A stretch of 64,000 nt of DNA from Flavobacteriales bacterium (GCA_016718655.1 JADKCV010000009.1:1-64000); one strand, 5' to 3'. Counted from the stretch's first letter, positions 46,704-55,142 are shown. Notes: generated by a model from the sequence alone, not told the origin. A program made the numbers and translations.

Positions 46704-47156
46704 ATGAGCATTCAGACGACCGAACTGCGCGACACACTTATCAGTGCCTTTAATGAGCACTTCGCCTTTCTGAGACTGCTGGGCTATGCTCCACCACAAG
46801 TCCAGGTAGAGGACTCCAAGGTGTTTCATCAGTGGATCCAAGTCTCTAGCACGAACAGTCTTAACAAGCGAGAGATAACTCTGTCACTATCCACCGATCT
46901 ACCCACTGGGGATAGCGGAAGTATTGGCATCCACATCAACGCCGACCCTGGATCGCACCAAGGAGACCTGCTTTTTGCGAACCTCTATCTGGAAGACATC
47001 ACAGGGACTGCTCCCGATTGGAGAATTGACCTTTCCCACTCAAGCGCTGGTATTGATGGATTGCTCCAGCGATGCGCACTCCAAATTCAAAAGCACTGCA
47101 CGAAGCTCATAGACGGCAGGGATTGGGAGATGGGCTACTACTATCCGAAGGACTAG
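46704..47156 (+). CDS. Orphan hypothetical protein, 150 aa
   Basis: Unrecognised. It begins MSIQTTELRDTLISAFNEHF, is acidic and mixed alpha/beta, with REITLSLSTDLPTGDSG and SIGIHINADPGSHQGDLLFA. No signal peptide or membrane segment. Base composition is visibly lower in GC than the genes around it, and codons such as CTT, AGT and TTT are common, consistent with recent acquisition. It sits between the aminotransferase and sdhB and ends 4 bp from the sdhB stop on the other strand. The size and lone position recall immunity-type proteins, but there is no direct evidence for that. Confidence 0.65.
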   Translation: MSIQTTELRDTLISAFNEHFAFLRLLGYAPPQVQVEDSKVFHQWIQVSSTNSLNKREITLSLSTDLPTGDSGSIGIHINADPGSHQGDLLFANLYLEDITGTAPDWRIDLSHSSAGIDGLLQRCALQIQKHCTKLIDGRDWEMGYYYPKD

Positions 47157-47160
47157 CACG

Positions 47161-47919
47161 TTACTCCTTCGTCACACTCGCCGCCAGGTACTCCCGGTTC
47201 ATCCGCGCGATGTGCTCCAGGCTGATGCCTTTGGGGCATTCCACTTCGCAGGCACCGGTGTTGCTGCAGTTGCCGAAACCTTCCTTGTCCATCTGCTCCA
47301 CCATGGCCTGTACGCGGCGCTTGGCCTCTGGGCGGCCTTGGGGCAACAGTGCGAACTGGCTCACCTTGGCGGCAACGAACAGCATGGCGCTGCTGTTCAC
47401 GCAGGTAGCCACGCAGGCACCACATCCGATGCAGGTGGCAGCGTCGAAGGCCTTGTCGGCATCGTCCTTCGGAATGGGCACTGCGTTACCGTCGACCAGG
47501 TTGCCACTGGTGTTCACGCTCACGAACCCACCTGCAGCTTGAATGCGGTCGAATGCACCTCGGTCCGTCGCAAGGTCCTTGATCACGGGGAATGCTTCGG
47601 CACGCCAAGGCTCCACGTGGATGGTGTCGCCATCCTTGAACTTGCGCATGTGCAGTTGGCAGGTGGTGATCAACCGGCCGGGGCCGTGCGCCTCGCCATT
47701 GATGAACAGGCTGCAAGAACCGCAGATGCCTTCGCGGCAGTCGTGGTCGAACGCGATCGGGTCCTCGCCCTTGCGCACGAGGTCGTCGTTCAGCACGTCC
47801 AGCATCTCCAGGAACGACATGTCCTCGGAGACGTTGTTGACCGGGTAGGTCACCATCTGGCCTTTGTCGTTGGGGCCTTTCTGGCGCCAGATCTTCAGGT
47901 TCAGCTTCATGTTGCCCAT
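47161..47919 (-). CDS. sdhB: Succinate dehydrogenase/fumarate reductase iron-sulfur subunit
   Basis: 252 aa. Carries the three Fe-S clusters between FAD and quinone. The [2Fe-2S] ferredoxin site is HDCREGICGSCSLFINGEAH plus CQLH; the [4Fe-4S]/[3Fe-4S] sites are ATCIGCGACVATCVNSSAML and NTGACEVECPKGISLEHIAR. The B-type (Bacteroidota/Bacillus-like) enzyme fits the single cytochrome subunit encoded upstream. Last gene of the operon, 66 bp after sdhA. Confidence 0.95.
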   Translation of the reverse strand: MGNMKLNLKIWRQKGPNDKGQMVTYPVNNVSEDMSFLEMLDVLNDDLVRKGEDPIAFDHDCREGICGSCSLFINGEAHGPGRLITTCQLHMRKFKDGDTIHVEPWRAEAFPVIKDLATDRGAFDRIQAAGGFVSVNTSGNLVDGNAVPIPKDDADKAFDAATCIGCGACVATCVNSSAMLFVAAKVSQFALLPQGRPEAKRRVQAMVEQMDKEGFGNCSNTGACEVECPKGISLEHIARMNREYLAASVTKE

Positions 47920-47985
47920 CTGCCTTCAGTTTCATGTGTCGACCGAAGGGGTCGACGGTACAGGTGCATTGATCGTTCGTGATGG

Positions 47986-50001
47986 CTATTTGTAGCTACG
48001 CTGGGTGAGTTTCACCTCCTCGAAAGTCAGCGGCTCCTTGTGCAGTTCGGCCTTGCCGGCCTCGCCCAACCACTCCCATGCGGCGACATACGCGAAGTTC
48101 TCGTCATCGCGCTTGGCCTCGCCTTTTTGCGGGCCATCGGTCTCGGCGTATTCCTCCCGGAAGTGGCCACCACAGCTTTCATTGCGGTCCAGTGCGTCCA
48201 TGCACATCAGCTCCCCCAACTCGAGAAAATCGGCCACACGACCGGCTTTTTCCAGCTCTTGGTTGAAGGCATTGCCGCTGCCGGGTACGCGTACGTTCTG
48301 CCAGAAATCCTCGCGGATGGCCCGGATCTCCTGGATCGCTTGTTTCAAGCCTTCGGCGTTGCGAGCCATGCCGCACTTGTCCCACATCACCTTGCCCAGC
48401 GCGCGGTGGAAATCATCCACTGGCTTGGTGCCCTTGTTGTTCAGGAAGTGGTTGATACGGTCCTTCACATCCTTCTCGGCAGCATCGAATTCCGGACGCT
48501 TGGTATCGATCGGTCCGGTACGGATGTCATCGGCGAGGTAGTCGCCCACGGTGTAGGGGATCACGAAGTAGCCATCGGCCAGACCCTGCATCAGGGCTGA
48601 GGCACCGAGGCGGTTGGCGCCGTGATCACTGAAGTTGGCCTCCCCCAACGCAAAGAGACCGGGCACCGTGGTCTGCAGGTTGTAATCCACCCACAGGCCG
48701 CCCATGGTATAGTGCACGGCCGGGTAGATCTTCATGGCGTGGTCGTAGGGGTTCTCGCCGACGATGTTCTCGTACATGTCGAAGAGGTTGCCGTACTTCT
48801 CGCTCACAACAGCGCGACCCAACTCGATGATCTTCTCCTTGCTCGGGTTGTCGATCTTCTTCACGTTGGCCTCCAGTTTCCCGTAACGCTCAATGGCCGC
48901 ACTGAAATCCAGGTACACGGCCTCTCCGGTCTTGTTCACCCCGAAACCTGCATCGCAACGCTCCTTTGCTGCACGGCTGGCCACGTCGCGCGGTACCAGG
49001 TTCCCGAAGGCCGGGTAGCGGCGCTCCAAGTAATAGTCGCGATCCGATTCCGGGATGTCGCTTCCTTTTTTCTTGCCCTCGCGGATCGCCTTGGCGTCCT
49101 CGAGTTTGGCGGGCACCCAGATTCGCCCGTCGTTGCGCAAGGACTCTGACATCAGCGTGAGCTTGCTCTGGTGCGTGCCGCTCACCGGGATGCACGTGGG
49201 GTGGATCTGCGTATAGCAGGGGTTGCCGAAGAAGGCCCCGCGCTTGTGTGCTTTCCACGCCGCTGTGACGTTGCTGCCCATGGCATTCGTGCTCAGGAAG
49301 AACACGTTGCCGTAGCCGCCGGTGCAAAGCAGAACCGCGTGCGCGCCGTGCCGTTCGATCTCGCCGGTGATCAGGTTGCGAGCGATGATGCCGCGCGCCT
49401 TACCGTCAACGACAACAACATCGAGCATCTCGTGACGGTCGTACATCTTCACCGCGCCTTTGCCCACTTGGCGCATCAGCGCGCTGTAGGCACCGAGCAG
49501 AAGCTGCTGACCGGTCTGTCCACGGGCATAGAACGTGCGGCTCACTTGCACACCACCGAACGAACGGTTATCCAACAATCCACCGTAATCGCGGGCGAAA
49601 GGAACACCCTGTGCCACGCACTGATCGATGATGTTCGCGCTCACTTCCGCGAGGCGGTATACGTTGGCTTCGCGGGCGCGATAGTCACCGCCTTTCACGG
49701 TGTCGTAGAACAGACGATAGGTGCTGTCGCCGTCGTTCTGGTAGTTCTTCGCAGCATTGATCCCGCCCTGTGCAGCGATGCTGTGCGCGCGACGCGCACT
49801 GTCCTGGAAGCAGAAGGCCTTCACGTTGTAACCCATCTCCGCCAACGATGCCGCGGCGGCACCACCGGCCAGGCCCGTGCCGACCACGATGATGTCGATA
49901 CGGCGCTTGTTGGCAGGCGCTACGATACGGATATGGCCCTTGTGGTCGGTCCACTTCTTGTCGATGGGGCCGGGTGGGATCTTGCTATCGAGAGTACTCA
50001 T
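47986..50001 (-). CDS. sdhA: Succinate dehydrogenase/fumarate reductase flavoprotein subunit
   Basis: 671 aa. FAD-binding Rossmann loop VVGTGLAGGAAAASLAEMGY; ARRAHSIAAQGGINAAKNYQ near the covalent-FAD region; HPTCIPVSGTHQSKLTLMSE and PAVHYTMGGLWVDYNLQTTV carry substrate-binding His and Arg residues; EANFSDHGANRLGASALMQG is the C-terminal FAD loop. Oxidises succinate in the citric acid cycle, or reduces fumarate under anoxia. Middle gene of sdhC-A-B, 8 bp after sdhC. Confidence 0.96.
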   Translation of the reverse strand: MSTLDSKIPPGPIDKKWTDHKGHIRIVAPANKRRIDIIVVGTGLAGGAAAASLAEMGYNVKAFCFQDSARRAHSIAAQGGINAAKNYQNDGDSTYRLFYDTVKGGDYRAREANVYRLAEVSANIIDQCVAQGVPFARDYGGLLDNRSFGGVQVSRTFYARGQTGQQLLLGAYSALMRQVGKGAVKMYDRHEMLDVVVVDGKARGIIARNLITGEIERHGAHAVLLCTGGYGNVFFLSTNAMGSNVTAAWKAHKRGAFFGNPCYTQIHPTCIPVSGTHQSKLTLMSESLRNDGRIWVPAKLEDAKAIREGKKKGSDIPESDRDYYLERRYPAFGNLVPRDVASRAAKERCDAGFGVNKTGEAVYLDFSAAIERYGKLEANVKKIDNPSKEKIIELGRAVVSEKYGNLFDMYENIVGENPYDHAMKIYPAVHYTMGGLWVDYNLQTTVPGLFALGEANFSDHGANRLGASALMQGLADGYFVIPYTVGDYLADDIRTGPIDTKRPEFDAAEKDVKDRINHFLNNKGTKPVDDFHRALGKVMWDKCGMARNAEGLKQAIQEIRAIREDFWQNVRVPGSGNAFNQELEKAGRVADFLELGELMCMDALDRNESCGGHFREEYAETDGPQKGEAKRDDENFAYVAAWEWLGEAGKAELHKEPLTFEEVKLTQRSYK

Positions 50002-50009
50002 TGCTCAGG

Positions 50010-50696
50010 TCAGGCGTTGATGAACATCCACACCGGGATGAGGGCGAAGAAGATGGGAACGATCACGGCGAAGAAGACGCCCACGTTCTTGATGATCGGC
50101 GTGTAGCGCGGGTGGTTCAGGCCCAAGGATTGGAAGGAACTGGCGAAACCGTGCAACAGATGGAAGGCCAACACCCCCATCATCACCACGTACAGCGCCA
50201 CGTACCACAACTGGGTGAAGGCAGCGGCTACCACCGTATACAGGTCCTTCAGTGGCGCTCCGTCCTTGTCGACCGTCATGGGCAGGTCACCGAAGTGCAT
50301 CTCGTACCAGAAGTGCTTCATGTGGATCACCAGGAACACCAGGATAAGGGTACCCAGCAGGGCCATCTGGCGTGCGTACCAATCACTGTTCGCCCCGGGT
50401 TTCTCATAGGCATATTTCACAGGACGCGCCTTGCGGTTCTGGATGGTCAGCAGGAAGCCGTCGAAGGCGTGGAACAGGATGCTGGCGTACAGCAGATAGC
50501 TTACCACCTTCACCGGGGGGAAGGTGGTCATGAACCGGGCATACTCGTTGAACTTCAGTTGCCCTTCGGGGCTCATGTCCAACAGTTGCAGGTTCCCAGC
50601 CAAGTGGGCGATCAGAAAGATGCAAAGGAAAAGGCCCGTCAGGGCCATCCAGTACTTCTTTGCGAGGGAGGAACCGAGTAATGCTGATCGTGCCAT
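50010..50696 (-). CDS. sdhC: Succinate dehydrogenase cytochrome b subunit
   Basis: 228 aa, five membrane helices, single-subunit diheme cytochrome b of type B enzymes. Histidines in the membrane segments (FLIAHLAGNLQLLD, ILFHAFDGFLLT, VFLVIHMKHFWYEM, GVLAFHLLHGFASSFQSLGL) match the heme ligands. Anchors SdhAB to the membrane and reduces menaquinone. First gene of the operon. An exact promoter box lies 38 nt upstream, and a small inverted repeat (CGAACC/GGTTCG, ~50710-50726) lies in the leader. Confidence 0.94.
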   Translation of the reverse strand: MARSALLGSSLAKKYWMALTGLFLCIFLIAHLAGNLQLLDMSPEGQLKFNEYARFMTTFPPVKVVSYLLYASILFHAFDGFLLTIQNRKARPVKYAYEKPGANSDWYARQMALLGTLILVFLVIHMKHFWYEMHFGDLPMTVDKDGAPLKDLYTVVAAAFTQLWYVALYVVMMGVLAFHLLHGFASSFQSLGLNHPRYTPIIKNVGVFFAVIVPIFFALIPVWMFINA

Positions 50697-50734
50697 GTCT
50701 GCTTAACAGCGAACCGCTGAGGTTCGTTCGGCCG

Positions 50735-50742
50735 CAAACTTA
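50735..50742 (-). promoter_or_regulatory. -7 box of the sdhCAB operon
   Basis: TAAGTTTG on the minus strand, an exact TAnnTTTG match, 38 nt before the sdhC ATG. Confidence 0.7.
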
Positions 50743-50844
50743 CGGGGCGGCCCGTTGGCACGGAACAGGGGTCCGAGGTCGTCCTTGTTTAGAATGGTTC
50801 TGATCTGGCCCTGCGCCAAGTAAAGACCATGATGGGCTGCCGCC

Positions 50845-51273
50845 CTACTGTTGCGGATAAGCCTTCCGCGTAGCCGCGATCGACTTTTTGACCATCACCT
50901 TAAGCACCTTCAGGTCGATGTCAGCCAGCTTCTTCACATACAGGCAAGCCTTGCTCATCTTGTATTTGCCCAGCTTCGCCAGCATCTCAGGTTCGCTCTC
51001 GAACAACCCCGGGAGGAGGTAGATCACCAGTTCCGGCTTGCGTGGACTGAAGGCCGCCAAGGGCGCACTGCCGGAATGCCCACTGGCATAGGTGTAATGG
51101 TAGGTCCCGAAACCTACGATGCTCGGCCCGTACATATGCGGCTCCTCGCCGGTGAGCTCCTGCATCATGGCCATCAGCACCCGGCTGTCATCGCGCATCT
51201 GCTCCTTGGGGTGCTTGTCGATGAAGGCCTGGACGCTGGCGGTGGTGGCGGTGGTTTTGTTGGGGGTTGGCAT
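50845..51273 (-). CDS. DUF1801 domain protein
   Basis: 142 aa. VQAFIDKHPKEQMRDDSRVL then MMQELTGEEPHMYGPSIVGF and ELVIYLLPGLFESEPEMLAK are typical of the DUF1801/YdhG-like fold; LGKYKMSKACLYVKKLADID is the conserved C-terminal part. Cytoplasmic, function unknown. Stand-alone on the minus strand between sdhC and the divergent aminopeptidase. Confidence 0.85.
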   Translation of the reverse strand: MPTPNKTTATTASVQAFIDKHPKEQMRDDSRVLMAMMQELTGEEPHMYGPSIVGFGTYHYTYASGHSGSAPLAAFSPRKPELVIYLLPGLFESEPEMLAKLGKYKMSKACLYVKKLADIDLKVLKVMVKKSIAATRKAYPQQ

Positions 51274-51501
51274 GGCGTGAAGATCGGATGCGCAAGGGAT
51301 AGGAGCAAGTAGCCCACAGCGAAGCGAGGACTACTGCGAATAGCACGACCCGAGGGAAGTGAGCGCGGTGCAGCAGGGTCGAAGGGCACGAAGGGCACGC
51401 CCAATAACAAATGACCAATGGTCGATCTTCATTGTTCAAGTGCTGGGCTCAGCCTGGAGGATCGAGTTTTGTCCATTGAGAATTGAACATTCGCCCTCCC
51501 C

Positions 51502-51509
51502 TACCTTCG
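51502..51509 (+). promoter_or_regulatory. -7-like box next to the aminopeptidase P start
   Basis: TACCTTCG (TAnnTTyG) ends 4 nt before the ATG at 51514, leaving no room for a leader. Confidence 0.45.
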
Positions 51510-51513
51510 CCCT

Positions 51514-52818
51514 ATGCGCTACACCCCCCTTACCGCCGCCACTTACCGCGAGCACCGCGCCCGTTTCCGCCAGCAGATGGAGAAAGGCGGCCTCGCCATC
51601 TTCCACAGCAACGACGTGATGCCCACCAGCGCCGATGGGCACCTGCCGTTCAAGCAGGCCACAGACATCCTGCACCTAACGGGCATCGATCAGGAGGAGA
51701 CGGTGCTGCTGCTGTTCCCCGATGCGGTGGAAGCGAAGGACCGAGAGATCCTCTTCGTGCGCGAGACCAACGAGCACATCGCGATCTGGGAGGGCGCCAA
51801 GTTCACGCAGAAGGAAGCCTCGGACCTGAGCGGCATCGCCACCGTGCTATGGACCAGCACCTACGAGGCCACGGTGAAACGGCTGATGCCGCAGGCCGAG
51901 ATACTCTACCTGAACAGCAACGAGCACCTGCGCCAAGGTAACGAGGTGGAGACACGCGAGGAGCGCATGAACAAGGTGCTGCGCGAGCGTTATCCGCTGC
52001 ACGAACTGAAACGCAGCGCCCCGATCATGCATCGCATCCGCAGCTTGAAGACGACCGAGGAGGTGGCACAGATGCGGAAAGCAGTGGCTATCACCGGCAA
52101 GGCGTTCCAGCGGGTGTGTAGCTTCATCAAACCCGGTGTGAAGGAGTACGAGATCGAGGCGGAGATCACGCATGAATTCCTGCGCAACGGTTCACGCGGG
52201 CATGCCTACACGCCCATCATCGCCAGCGGCTACAGCGCCTGCGTACTGCACTACATCACCAACGACCAGGTGTGCCAGGACGGTGATGTGATCCTGATGG
52301 ACTTCGGCTGCGAGTACGGTGGCTACGCCAGCGACCTTACACGCTGCCTGCCGGTGAACGGACGTTTCACCGATCGCCAACGCGCGGTGTACAACTCCGT
52401 GCTGCGCGTGAAGAACGAAGCCACCGCGCTGCTGCGCCCCGGTACCCTGCTGGCCGAGTACCACAAGGAGGTGGGCCGCATCATGGAAAGCGAACTGATC
52501 GGCCTGGGCCTGCTGGACAAGACCGACGTGAAGAACCAAGACCCCGAGAAGCCGCTGTACAAGAAGTATTTCATGCACGGCACCAGCCACTTCCTGGGCC
52601 TGGACGTGCACGATGTGGGCCTGTGGAACGAACCGATCGCCGAGGGCATGGTCTTCACCGTGGAGCCGGGCATCTACATCCGCGAGGAGAAGCTGGGCAT
52701 CCGCCTGGAGAACGATGTGCTGGTGACCAACGGCGCGCCGGATGATCTGTTCAAGGAGATCCCAGTGGAGGCGGAGGCGGTGGAGGAGTTGATGAACCGG
52801 AAGTGGGTAGAGGCTTAA
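51514..52818 (+). CDS. pepP: Aminopeptidase P family protein (Xaa-Pro aminopeptidase)
   Basis: 434 aa M24B metallopeptidase that removes N-terminal residues preceding proline. The N-terminal creatinase-like domain (residues ~1-165) is followed by the pita-bread fold. Metal ligands: the two Asp in LMDFGCEYGGYASDLTRC, His in MHGTSHFLGLDVHDVG, Glu in VFTVEPGIYIREEK, Glu in IRLENDVLVTNGAPDD. Complete. The last 118 bp are partly duplicated 776 bp downstream (see 53454-53600). Confidence 0.94.
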   Translation: MRYTPLTAATYREHRARFRQQMEKGGLAIFHSNDVMPTSADGHLPFKQATDILHLTGIDQEETVLLLFPDAVEAKDREILFVRETNEHIAIWEGAKFTQKEASDLSGIATVLWTSTYEATVKRLMPQAEILYLNSNEHLRQGNEVETREERMNKVLRERYPLHELKRSAPIMHRIRSLKTTEEVAQMRKAVAITGKAFQRVCSFIKPGVKEYEIEAEITHEFLRNGSRGHAYTPIIASGYSACVLHYITNDQVCQDGDVILMDFGCEYGGYASDLTRCLPVNGRFTDRQRAVYNSVLRVKNEATALLRPGTLLAEYHKEVGRIMESELIGLGLLDKTDVKNQDPEKPLYKKYFMHGTSHFLGLDVHDVGLWNEPIAEGMVFTVEPGIYIREEKLGIRLENDVLVTNGAPDDLFKEIPVEAEAVEELMNRKWVEA

Positions 52819-52914
52819 GGCCCTGTCCAACGGGGAATAGACGAACCCCTCGCCTACACTGGGAACTGGCAGCCGTGGCGCGAGCAACGGTTCTTGCGGT
52901 CAGGTCTTCGACGC

Positions 52915-52922
52915 TACCTTTC
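52915..52922 (+). promoter_or_regulatory. -7-like box next to the small secreted gene
   Basis: TACCTTTC (one mismatch to TAnnTTTG) ends 7 nt before the ATG at 52930. Confidence 0.4.
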
Positions 52923-52929
52923 CGGTACA

Positions 52930-53376
52930 ATGCACAAGCTCCATAACGCTTCACTGTGTCCAACATTTCGTTGGCTTCCGTTGATCCTATTGTTCCATTG
53001 TACGTCGTTCGTCTATTGCCAGGACGATGTGCTGACGGATCCTGTTGTGCACGAAGCCCTTCGTCTTACGGACTCCGTTGAGACCACGCTAACGACATCC
53101 GTGCTGAAGCTGAGGAATGGATCACGAACGATGAAGATGAAAGGAAGAACGGGTGCGCTGACCGTGATCCGCAAGACCAGGATATACCGGGGCGGGCTCA
53201 CCAAGGAAGTCGTTCGTATCCGTTCATCCTATCAACGGCCGATCAAGGAGCGTTTGAAACTGGTCAGGTGGAACGGGGAGGTCGTCTATGTGCGCCAAAC
53301 GAAAACCCTGAATGGCGTGATCCAGAGGACCCATCATTCGTTCGATCCGACCGGAAAAAGGACCTATGCTCATTAG
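52930..53376 (+). CDS. Small secreted hypothetical protein
   Basis: 148 aa from ATG 52930. Signal peptide FRWLPLILLFHCTSFVYCQ with cleavage around residues 30-31. The mature part is basic (RNGSRTMKMKGRTGALTVIR, KTRIYRGGLTKEVVRIRSSY) and probably beta-rich. No family recognised. The gene is visibly poorer in GC than pepP, and it lies between pepP and a decayed copy of the pepP 3' end, so it may have arrived with that rearrangement. Confidence 0.65.
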   Translation: MHKLHNASLCPTFRWLPLILLFHCTSFVYCQDDVLTDPVVHEALRLTDSVETTLTTSVLKLRNGSRTMKMKGRTGALTVIRKTRIYRGGLTKEVVRIRSSYQRPIKERLKLVRWNGEVVYVRQTKTLNGVIQRTHHSFDPTGKRTYAH

Positions 53377-53453
53377 TGAGGACCGAGCGAGAGGAGGCAG
53401 CCCGTGTGCCTCACTTCGTTGGACTACTCCAACGAGGAGCCGGCCTTATCACC

Positions 53454-53600
53454 ATCCGCAAGGAGAAGCCGGGCATCCGCCTGGAGAACGATGTGTTGGT
53501 GACCAGCGGCGCTCCGGACGATCTGTTCAAGGAGGTCCCGGTGGACGCGGGGGCGGTGGAGGAGTTGATGAGGACTGTGAGGAAGGAAGCCTTGGCCTAA
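53454..53600 (+). pseudogene. Decayed duplicate of the 3' end of pepP
   Basis: Bases 53454-53571 align without gaps to pepP 52678-52795, with about 10 differences in 118 (roughly 91 % identity). The same frame is kept (IRKEKPGIRLENDVLVTSGA, then PDDLFKEVPVDAGAVEELM) and ends at TAA 53598. Six of ten changes alter the amino acid, including Glu to Lys and Leu to Pro, which suggests loss of constraint. No start codon or upstream enzyme part is present. Confidence 0.8.
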
Positions 53601-53621
53601 CAGTCTAATGCGTTTGCTTTG

Positions 53622-54125
53622 ATGATTCTAGGTCTGCCCAAGACGTTACGCGTAATCGGCATCGTGCTGGTGATCCTTGGTGCGTTGTTCAAGATCCAAC
53701 ATTGGCCATGGACCGAGGTGATCTTCATCACGGCGTGGGCTTTCACGTTGATCGCGATGGTCTGGCGGCCAATGAGCGGACAACCGATGCTGAGCAAGGA
53801 GGCAATGCGGGATCTGTTCACGTTCGGTATGGTCTCAGTGATCGTGATGCGTATGCTGCATCTTCCGGGTAAGGGCTATGCGCTCGCAGTTGCCGCTCTG
53901 GGTGGAGTAGGCTTGCTTTGGTTGGACCGCGATCGCATCATTCCAAGTGGCAGTGGTAATGGACCCAGACCTTTGCTCTTCTACACAGCGCTACTGCTAG
54001 TGATCAGTGGCACATTGTTCCGGATCCAACACTGGCCGCACAGTACTCCTTTGCTGATCAGCGGACTGGTCTTGGTGGGTATTTGGTTCCTTTCCACCGG
54101 TGAGGATGATGGCAAGGAGGGATAG
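53622..54125 (+). CDS. Small membrane protein with GldL-like FKxxHWP motifs (first of a pair)
   Basis: 167 aa, about five or six membrane helices. Two copies of a short motif stand after hydrophobic helices: GALFKIQHWPWTE near residue 20 and GTLFRIQHWPHST near residue 135. A third, weaker one is VIVMRMLHLPGKG. The same FKxxHWPG motif begins the T9SS/gliding motor protein GldL, but this protein lacks GldL's cytoplasmic part. Possibly a proton-path or motor-related membrane protein; that is inference. Followed 75 bp later by a paralogue. Start is ATG 53622, next to a TTG. Confidence 0.75.
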   Translation: MILGLPKTLRVIGIVLVILGALFKIQHWPWTEVIFITAWAFTLIAMVWRPMSGQPMLSKEAMRDLFTFGMVSVIVMRMLHLPGKGYALAVAALGGVGLLWLDRDRIIPSGSGNGPRPLLFYTALLLVISGTLFRIQHWPHSTPLLISGLVLVGIWFLSTGEDDGKEG

Positions 54126-54200
54126 TTCAGGCTGGATCAAGTCGTTTGAAAGCGTTACGGATCAACTCTATCCGCATTCAACCACCAAACCCCCATCACC

Positions 54201-54689
54201 ATGTACATCCGATCCATTGGTATCGCCGTGCTCATCTTCGGCACCCTGTTCAAGGTCCTGCACTGGCCAGGGGCCAACATCATGATCCTCACCGGGGGTG
54301 CTGTGGCGGCACTGGCCGCGATCGCCGTGCTGATCATGAAGCCAGGCCCCAAGCCGGCCAGCTCGGTGCTGCGCACGCTGACCGGTGCGCTGATCATCAC
54401 CTTCCTATTGTTCAAGCTCTTCCACCTGCCCTTCGCGGATGCTTGGGCGCTCGCGGCCATGGTCTCCATGGTCGGAATCCTCTTCGTAGAGCGTGAGAGC
54501 CCGCGAATGCAACGGATACTGTCTTTGCGGTTCTCGGCGTTGCTGCTCGTTGCCATCGCGTTGGTTGTGGGTGGCACGGTCTTCAAAGTGATGCACTGGC
54601 CCGGTGCCCACATGCAGTTGTTGCTGGGTATGACAGGCTGTGCGGTCTGGTTCCTGATCCCGCAGGCCAGCAAGGTGGCCAGCGCTTGA
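54201..54689 (+). CDS. Small membrane protein with GldL-like FKxxHWP motifs (second of a pair)
   Basis: 162 aa, paralogous to the gene upstream. Three motif copies: GTLFKVLHWPGAN (residue ~14), FLLFKLFHLPFAD (~70) and GTVFKVMHWPGAH (~125), each at the end of a membrane helix, so the protein reads as three repeats of a helix-hairpin unit. MYIRSIGIAVLIFGTLF gives the N-terminal helix. Co-directional with the first copy and closed by a strong terminator. Confidence 0.8.
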   Translation: MYIRSIGIAVLIFGTLFKVLHWPGANIMILTGGAVAALAAIAVLIMKPGPKPASSVLRTLTGALIITFLLFKLFHLPFADAWALAAMVSMVGILFVERESPRMQRILSLRFSALLLVAIALVVGGTVFKVMHWPGAHMQLLLGMTGCAVWFLIPQASKVASA

Positions 54690-54703
54690 GGTGTTCGTAT
54701 GGA

Positions 54704-54743
54704 ACCGCGAAGGCCCCTCGATCGCTCGAGGGGCCTTCGCGGT
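54704..54743 (+). terminator. Strong hairpin terminator after the HWP pair
   Basis: An 18-bp perfect stem, 54704-54721 pairing with 54726-54743, with loop TCGC. The core is GAAGGCCCCTCG. No T-run follows on the plus strand (CCACTTC), but the stem is the most stable in the window. Confidence 0.8.
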
Positions 54744-54884
54744 CCACTTCAACAGGTAGACAACCTACATCGGTTCCAGCAGCGTGGTATCCAGCCCACA
54801 GGTGTGGTACACCTCGCCGCATTCATCGCGGTCCGATACAAGGCCTATACCCGCGGCACACTGGAATGGTTTGGGTTGCAGCGG

Positions 54885-55142
54885 TCAAGCGACGCGGCGA
54901 AGTTGAAAGGGCTTGACCGTGGAGGTGTCACCATCGAGCACCATCAAATAGTATTCCTCACCAGCAAGGTCCGTGATCCTTACCCGGGTAACCGGACCAC
55001 TGACCTCACCGGTCTTTACGATGTGGCCGTGCTGGTCACAGATGTCGAACAAGGCATCCTGGGTCCCTGGTTCATAGTCGAACATGAGCAAGCGCTCAAG
55101 CTGATCGACCCTCAGGCGTATGTGCAGTTTGTCCTGGTCCAT
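54885..55142 (-). CDS. 85-aa protein resembling an isolated T9SS sorting domain
   Basis: Starts MDQDKLHIRLRVDQLERLLM and continues FDICDQHGHIVKTGEV, then VTRVRITDLAGEEYYLMVLD and a final VKPFQLRRVA. The order of strands (LFDxxGxxV, then hydrophobic-DLAGxYYLxV, then F.L.R) is that of a type A sorting domain, but there is no signal peptide and no cargo domain. It could be a remnant, a cytoplasmic mimic, or an unrelated small beta-protein. Start at ATG 55142; an in-frame extension upstream is Cys/Trp-rich and unlikely. Confidence 0.55.
   Translation of the reverse strand: MDQDKLHIRLRVDQLERLLMFDYEPGTQDALFDICDQHGHIVKTGEVSGPVTRVRITDLAGEEYYLMVLDGDTSTVKPFQLRRVA

Noticed and set aside
53268..53453. 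Open frame upstream of the pepP 3' copy that could make it a complete gene
   Set aside because: It overlaps the small secreted gene in another frame and has no similarity to aminopeptidase before 53454.
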